Below, piece by piece: positions 6,986 through 9,712 of a stretch of 9,712 nucleotides of DNA. The stretch's first letter is position 1, and each line of letters opens with the position of its first letter. The DNA is from Candidatus Fermentibacterales bacterium (GTDB lineage Bacteria > Fermentibacterota > Fermentibacteria > Fermentibacterales > JAFGKQ01): assembly GCA_016928495.1 (NCBI GenBank), contig JAFGKQ010000241.1, positions 1-9,712 of the forward strand, given 5' to 3'. Below the pieces are notes generated by a model. The model made no database searches and was not told where the DNA came from. It saw only the letters and a program-made list of their open reading frames with translations. The translations under genes were made by a program, and so were the position numbers.

Positions 6986-8530
6986 CTACTGCAGAAGGAC
7001 TCCGATCCGGTCCCACCTGGCGGCAAGCTCCGGAACGGGCATAGCAGTCTGGCCGAGCATGCCCAGAAGCAGCGTCCGCGAGGCCATCCCTTCCGGCACG
7101 GGAGCGGACATGTAGAACCGGCTCTGCTCGACCCCGACCGGCAAGTCCATCTTCTCCAATGAGTTGAGAAGACCGAACAGCACCGGCCACTGGCTCGGGG
7201 TAGCGAGTCTGAGCACGTAGAAGGTGCTTCCATCCCATTCCAGGTTGTTCCTGAGCTGCCGCGACAGCTCCGCAACCGCTATCTCGTTGGTCCACGAGGG
7301 ATGCAGCTCGGCCCGGTAGTAGTCGCTCACCTCTGCCGGGAGCGCCACGCACGAGTAGAGAAGGAACAGCGCCGCTGCTCCCCTCAGACAGACGGAGGCC
7401 CATCCGCGCAGCACGACCACCAGCGCTGCCAGGATGACGAAGAGGGATAGCAGAGGCACTACCCCCGCCCACAGCACGAGGTAGTCCTCGAGACGACCCC
7501 TGATCTGCGTGACGGATAGCCAGGACACCGCATGGAGCATCAGGCAGAACAGCGAGAGGGAAGCCAGGAACGGATGATCCCCTCTCCTTCTGAGCAGAAC
7601 GAATGCTGCGAGGAGGAGGACCAGCCTGAGGCCGATAGCGACCGACCTGACTGCGGGCCCGTCTCTCAGCCAGCCCAGCTCGAGGTTGGTCATGGTGCTC
7701 TGCCACAGCGCGAACGATCTCCGGGAATCGGCCTGAGGCTCGGACTCCCGGAAGTACTGGACGATCCGGGTCATGTTGCCCTCAGCGTCCCCCGGGAAGA
7801 GCTGCTGGTAAGCCGGAGCCGCCCAGAGGACCAGCAATAGCAGCAGGCTGATCAGGATGGGCTTCGGCCTGAGGCTGATGCGCCTGGCCGACCCGACGAG
7901 CCTCGGCCAGGCTGCGATCGCGATGGATAGCAGCAGGATCGCGGCAATGGACGGGAATACCGCGATGTGTGTCTGCGTCGCGAAGGACCCTGCCACCACG
8001 GCCGCCGCGAGGCATGCCAGCCGCCCGGAGACCGCTCCTGCCATGGCGACGACGAGGAGCATGAACGGGAGTATCACGATCAGGGGATTCCATTCGGAGA
8101 GCCAGACGCACTTGTCGGTCGTGAGGAGGTAGAGCGCCGCGGAGGCTAGGAAGAGTGGTGCGACAGCCCGGGCTCCGGAGCTCCTGACCGACTTCCAGGC
8201 GAAGAACAGGCACAGCATCTGGATCAGCACCGTGCCCAGCAGGAAGGAAGAGCTGCTCTGGCCAAGGACGGCATAGATGGGGTAGCGGAGCTGGAAGTAG
8301 ATGGGGCCCGGATGGAAAAAGCCGAAGCGGGAGTAGGGGCCCAGCAGTATCCATCTCGAGAAGACGTTCCTGGTGCTGAGCTCGAGAAGCGCGGCGTCTC
8401 CGGAGCTGGGCAGGTCAGGCACGCCGTGGGCGAGGACCGTGACGGCAATGTACAGGAACGGAGTCATGACGAGGATGACGAGCAGCTTCTCGGCAACGCT
8501 CAGAATTCTGGAGTCCGCGATCGAAGGCAT
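6986..8530 (-). CDS. Polytopic membrane protein, GT-C glycosyltransferase-like
   Basis: The 514-residue product has roughly 10 hydrophobic segments: one near residues 14-36, several between 90 and 245, more between 290 and 405, then a soluble C-terminal part of about 100 residues. The first extracytoplasmic loop contains SGDAALLEL (D45, E50) and then GPYSRFGFFHPGPIYF (64-79). An acidic residue in loop 1 is the usual catalytic site of GT-C transferases that use lipid-linked sugars. The YSRxGxxHPGP pattern is one I associate with large uncharacterised bacterial membrane proteins of this kind. Donor and acceptor cannot be read from sequence. The start ATG (8530-8528) was chosen because GGGAG (8541-8537) lies 6 bases upstream. 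A TTG at 8560 would add 10 residues with no clear ribosome site. The gene is convergent with the radical SAM gene and stands alone with its own promoter. The alternative is a membrane protein with no transferase activity. Confidence 0.75.
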   Translation of the reverse strand: MPSIADSRILSVAEKLLVILVMTPFLYIAVTVLAHGVPDLPSSGDAALLELSTRNVFSRWILLGPYSRFGFFHPGPIYFQLRYPIYAVLGQSSSSFLLGTVLIQMLCLFFAWKSVRSSGARAVAPLFLASAALYLLTTDKCVWLSEWNPLIVILPFMLLVVAMAGAVSGRLACLAAAVVAGSFATQTHIAVFPSIAAILLLSIAIAAWPRLVGSARRISLRPKPILISLLLLLVLWAAPAYQQLFPGDAEGNMTRIVQYFRESEPQADSRRSFALWQSTMTNLELGWLRDGPAVRSVAIGLRLVLLLAAFVLLRRRGDHPFLASLSLFCLMLHAVSWLSVTQIRGRLEDYLVLWAGVVPLLSLFVILAALVVVLRGWASVCLRGAAALFLLYSCVALPAEVSDYYRAELHPSWTNEIAVAELSRQLRNNLEWDGSTFYVLRLATPSQWPVLFGLLNSLEKMDLPVGVEQSRFYMSAPVPEGMASRTLLLGMLGQTAMPVPELAARWDRIGVLLQ

Positions 8531-8536
8531 TCTGGT

Positions 8537-8541
8537 CTCCC
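8537..8541 (-). promoter_or_regulatory. Ribosome binding site deciding the membrane-protein start
   Basis: On the minus strand GGGAG is separated by ACCAGA (6 bases) from the ATG at 8530. This favours the ATG over the in-frame TTG at 8560. Confidence 0.55.
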
Positions 8542-8570
8542 GGTCATGACCGAAAGCCAAGCCCGGCTCC

Positions 8571-8627
8571 CCGGGTCCCTCAGGCCGGCGGCAGCGCTTC
8601 GGCTCGGAGCATAGACAAGGGACCCGG
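8571..8627. repeat. 10-bp inverted repeat across a promoter start
   Basis: CCGGGTCCCT (8571-8580) and AGGGACCCGG (8618-8627) are exact reverse complements, 37 bases apart. One arm lies between the -35 and -10 boxes of the minus-strand promoter and the other lies in the leader. Because only one arm would be transcribed, it cannot act as an RNA hairpin from that start, so a pair of protein-binding half-sites is the simpler reading. The remaining gap 8637-8790 holds no gene I can support. Confidence 0.4.
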
Positions 8628-8636
8628 AGCGGTCAA
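8608..8636 (-). promoter_or_regulatory. Sigma70-type promoter for the GT-C-like gene
   Basis: Reading the minus strand, TTGACC (8636-8631) is followed after exactly 17 bp by TATGCT (8613-8608). Transcription would start near 8601 and leave about 70 bases of leader before the ATG at 8530. The right arm of a 10-bp inverted repeat (8618-8627) lies in the spacer, which could be an operator. Confidence 0.55.
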
Positions 8637-8762
8637 CGAGACGGCGGTATCCGTAGCTCCGGCCCGGGGATCAGCTCGCCTGACGGCTTCTTCGTGAGAT
8701 GCTCCGGCGCTCCGGGAGCTGCGGTGCCCACGGCGCGAGGGATCAGCAGCCGCAGAGCGGGT

Positions 8763-8779
8763 GGCTCATGCGGTGAGCC
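8763..8779. repeat. Small hairpin beside the REP-like element
   Basis: GGCTCA (8763-8768) and TGAGCC (8774-8779) form a perfect 6-bp stem with a 5-base loop, 13 bases before the large palindrome. No T-run follows it on either strand. Its role is unknown; it could be a boundary structure of the neighbouring element or chance. Confidence 0.3.
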
Positions 8780-8792
8780 CTCCCGGAGTTAT

Positions 8793-8857
8793 GGGGACAC
8801 ATCACTTATCTCCCCGCCCAGTCCATCTTCTGGAAGGGAGATAAGTGATGTGTCCCC
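8793..8857. repeat. REP/MITE-like palindrome, 22-bp perfect inverted repeat
   Basis: The arms 8793-8814 and 8836-8857 are exact reverse complements over 22 bases, starting GGGGACACATCACTT and ending AAGTGATGTGTCCCC. The 21-base centre can fold a further CCAG/CTGG stem (8818-8821 with 8830-8833). Palindromes with outer GGGGACA/TGTCCCC ends occur as dispersed repeats in many bacteria and are often linked to Y1-type (IS200/RAYT) transposases that act in trans. No transposase gene is in the window, so this would be a non-autonomous copy. No T-run flanks it on either strand, which argues against an ordinary terminator. The stop codon of the neighbouring minus-strand ORF (8806-8808) lies inside its left arm, suggesting that it inserted into or next to that gene. 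Confidence 0.75.
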
Positions 8858-9045
8858 TTATTGGAGCCAACAGAGCAGGAAGAGCCCCCGACAATCAGGA
8901 AATGAAAGCAGTGGAAGTGGACAGGGCTGTCTGCCATGTACATGAGCGTAGAGAAGTTGATCCCCGGTGAAGCGCAGTAGTCGGCGAAGCTCATGGTCTC
9001 GCCGGGGGCGTTCCTGCGGGCAACGGCTGTTCTGGTCACGTTCAT
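8806..9045 (-). pseudogene. Truncated N-terminus of a PD-(D/E)XK (RecE/DUF3799-like) nuclease
   Basis: This 79-codon frame starts at ATG 9045 with an excellent ribosome site, GGAGG (9056-9052), 6 bases upstream. Residues 19-44 include SFADYCASPGINFSTL followed by a MADSPVHF block. This resembles the N-terminal part of phage RecE/DUF3799-type nucleases, which begin with a Y-x-x-x-PG-hydrophobic-S-x-L segment followed by SPxHF/Y. The catalytic PD-(D/E)XK core, expected another 100 or more residues on, is absent. After about residue 49 the likeness is lost, and the frame runs into the REP-like palindrome and stops at TAA within it. I read it as a phage or prophage gene remnant cut by deletion or insertion. 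The assignment is from memory of the motif pattern, so it is tentative. An intact small protein of unknown role is the alternative. Confidence 0.42.
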
Positions 9046-9103
9046 GCGTCACCTCCGGGTGCATAGTGTGCAGGTCTGGTACAGGAGCGGGGAATCCGCC
9101 GCA

Positions 9104-9132
9104 TTGACCCCCGACCGGCTGCCAGCGATAGT
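9104..9132 (+). promoter_or_regulatory. Possible promoter for the RCC1-repeat gene
   Basis: TTGACC (9104-9109) and GATAGT (9127-9132) are separated by 17 bp. The -10 box matches consensus at 4 of 6 positions. A start near 9139 would leave about 60 bases of leader before ATG 9200. Confidence 0.4.
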
Positions 9133-9167
9133 GAGACGGGCTAACCGGAATCCACTGTCTCGCCACG

Positions 9168-9182
9168 TCCGGGATACCCGGA
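9168..9182 (+). promoter_or_regulatory. Leader hairpin just before a ribosome site
   Basis: TCCGGG (9168-9173) and CCCGGA (9177-9182) form a 6-bp GC-rich stem with a 3-base ATA loop. It ends two bases before GGAGG (9185-9189), the ribosome site of the RCC1-repeat gene. Allowing one bulge, the stem can extend to take in the first G of that site. It may tune translation or mRNA stability. Confidence 0.35.
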
Positions 9183-9199
9183 ACGGAGGGGGTCATCCC

Positions 9200-9712
9200 A
9201 TGAAGCCTTGGATTGTGTTGATTGCAGTCTTCCTCCTGGGAATTGCAGGTGCTGCCGTTGCGCAGGATGGCTCGATAGTGGCGTGGGGATCCAACTCCGT
9301 CGGTCAGTGCGATGTGCCCGAGCCGAACAGTGACTTCGTGGCAGTGACTGGTGAGTACGACCACAGCCTCGGCCTGAAGGCGGACAGCTCCATTGTGGCC
9401 TGGGGAGACAACACCTACGGTCAGTGCGATGTGCCCGAGCCGAACAGCGACTTCGTGGCAGTGGCCGGTGGGGACTACTATAGCCTCGGCCTCAAGGCCG
9501 ACGGCTCGATCGTTGCCTGGGGAAGCAACGTTTACGGCCAGTGCGATGTGCCTGAGCCGAACAGCGACTTCGTGGCAGTAGCTGGTGGTGGTAACCATAG
9601 CCTCGGCCTGAAAGAAGACGGCTCCATCGTGGCATGGGGATGGAACATCTACGGTCAGTGCGATGTGCCCGAGCCGAACAGCGACTTCGTGGCAGTGGCC
9701 GGTGGGGACTAC
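9200..9712 (+). CDS. Secreted RCC1-like repeat protein (5' part)
   Basis: The frame opens at ATG 9200 and is still open at the window end, giving 171 residues. GGAGG (9185-9189) lies 10 bases before the start. Residues 1-21 are a signal peptide with a hydrophobic core and an AVA-Q cleavage site after residue 21, so the product is probably exported. From residue 23 the protein is a tandem array of 39-residue units, each with DGSIVAWG, then GQCDVPEPNSDFVAV and a SLGLK block. Units begin at residues 23, 62, 101 and 140, the last being cut by the window edge. The pattern resembles RCC1/BLIP-II-type beta-propeller repeats, which serve as binding scaffolds. Each unit carries one Cys (37, 76, 115, 154). 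Typical RCC1 units are longer (about 50 residues), so these are short. The function and total repeat number are unknown. The preceding ORFs on the other strand are shadows of this array. Confidence 0.85.
   Translation, partial: MKPWIVLIAVFLLGIAGAAVAQDGSIVAWGSNSVGQCDVPEPNSDFVAVTGEYDHSLGLKADSSIVAWGDNTYGQCDVPEPNSDFVAVAGGDYYSLGLKADGSIVAWGSNVYGQCDVPEPNSDFVAVAGGGNHSLGLKEDGSIVAWGWNIYGQCDVPEPNSDFVAVAGGDY
9266..9712 (+). repeat. 117-bp tandem repeats encoding RCC1-like units
   Basis: The array has an exact 117-base period: the GATGTG of the GQCDVP motif starts at 9311, 9428, 9545 and 9662. Units are 9266-9382, 9383-9499, 9500-9616 and 9617-9712 (incomplete). DNA identity is high, including 64 identical bases between 9415-9478 and 9649-9712, which points to recent duplication or gene conversion rather than old divergence under protein-level selection only. 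Confidence 0.9.

Noticed and set aside
6870-7706. 278-codon minus-strand frame
   Set aside because: It overlaps the GT-C-like gene in another frame and has Arg/Gly/Ser-rich content without a membrane or domain pattern.
8793-8857. Palindrome as an intrinsic terminator
   Set aside because: No T-run follows on either strand, and the arms are longer and more perfect than terminators need.
8694-8945. 83-codon plus-strand frame across the palindrome
   Set aside because: It has Ser/Pro/Gly-rich composition, no ribosome site of note, and exists only because it reads through the inverted repeat.
8858-9598. 246-codon minus-strand frame with apparent repeats
   Set aside because: Its repeats are the complement of the 117-bp RCC1-like array, and the plus-strand frame has a signal peptide and known repeat motifs.
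9266-9712. Tandem array as a CRISPR array
   Set aside because: The 117-base period is a multiple of three with an open coding frame and no unique spacers.

Overview
The window reads as the chromosome of a G+C-rich, walled bacterium. GTG starts, tight 4-base gene overlaps and strong AGGAGG-type ribosome sites are all present. The genes do not fix a phylum. Secreted RCC1-like repeats, a divergent dcw cluster and a REP-like palindrome would suit an uncultivated Gram-negative lineage, but that is a guess.

Bases 1-5003 (+) are the distal half of a division and cell-wall (dcw) cluster: the 3' part of murG, then murC, ftsQ, ftsA and ftsZ. The genes overlap or nearly touch (ATGA at murG/murC, GTGA at murC/ftsQ, a 28-base or GTGA overlap at ftsQ/ftsA, a short gap at ftsA/ftsZ), so they are probably one translationally coupled operon. 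MurG makes lipid II, MurC adds L-alanine to UDP-MurNAc, FtsQ is the membrane divisome scaffold, and FtsA tethers FtsZ filaments to the membrane. The murB and ddl genes often found between murC and ftsQ are absent here.

Bases 5004-6844 (+) hold a radical SAM protein with its own good sigma70-type promoter (TTGCCA, 18 bp, TATAAT). It resembles the TIGR03960-type radical SAM family of unknown substrate, and carries an extra CxxC and a very acidic C-terminal tail. A GC hairpin follows it.

Bases 6986-8530 (-) encode a polytopic membrane protein resembling GT-C-fold glycosyltransferases. It is convergent with the radical SAM gene and has its own promoter at 8608-8636.

Bases 8531-9199 are a mobile-element-like patch. 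They hold a 22-bp perfect inverted repeat (8793-8857) of REP/MITE type. Beside it is a short minus-strand ORF (8806-9045) with a strong ribosome site; its N-terminus looks like a broken PD-(D/E)XK (RecE/DUF3799-type) phage nuclease and it stops inside the repeat.

From 9200 (+) to the window end runs the start of a secreted protein made of 39-residue RCC1-like repeats (117-bp DNA period), open at the edge.

No tRNA, rRNA, CRISPR array or complete transposase gene was found.
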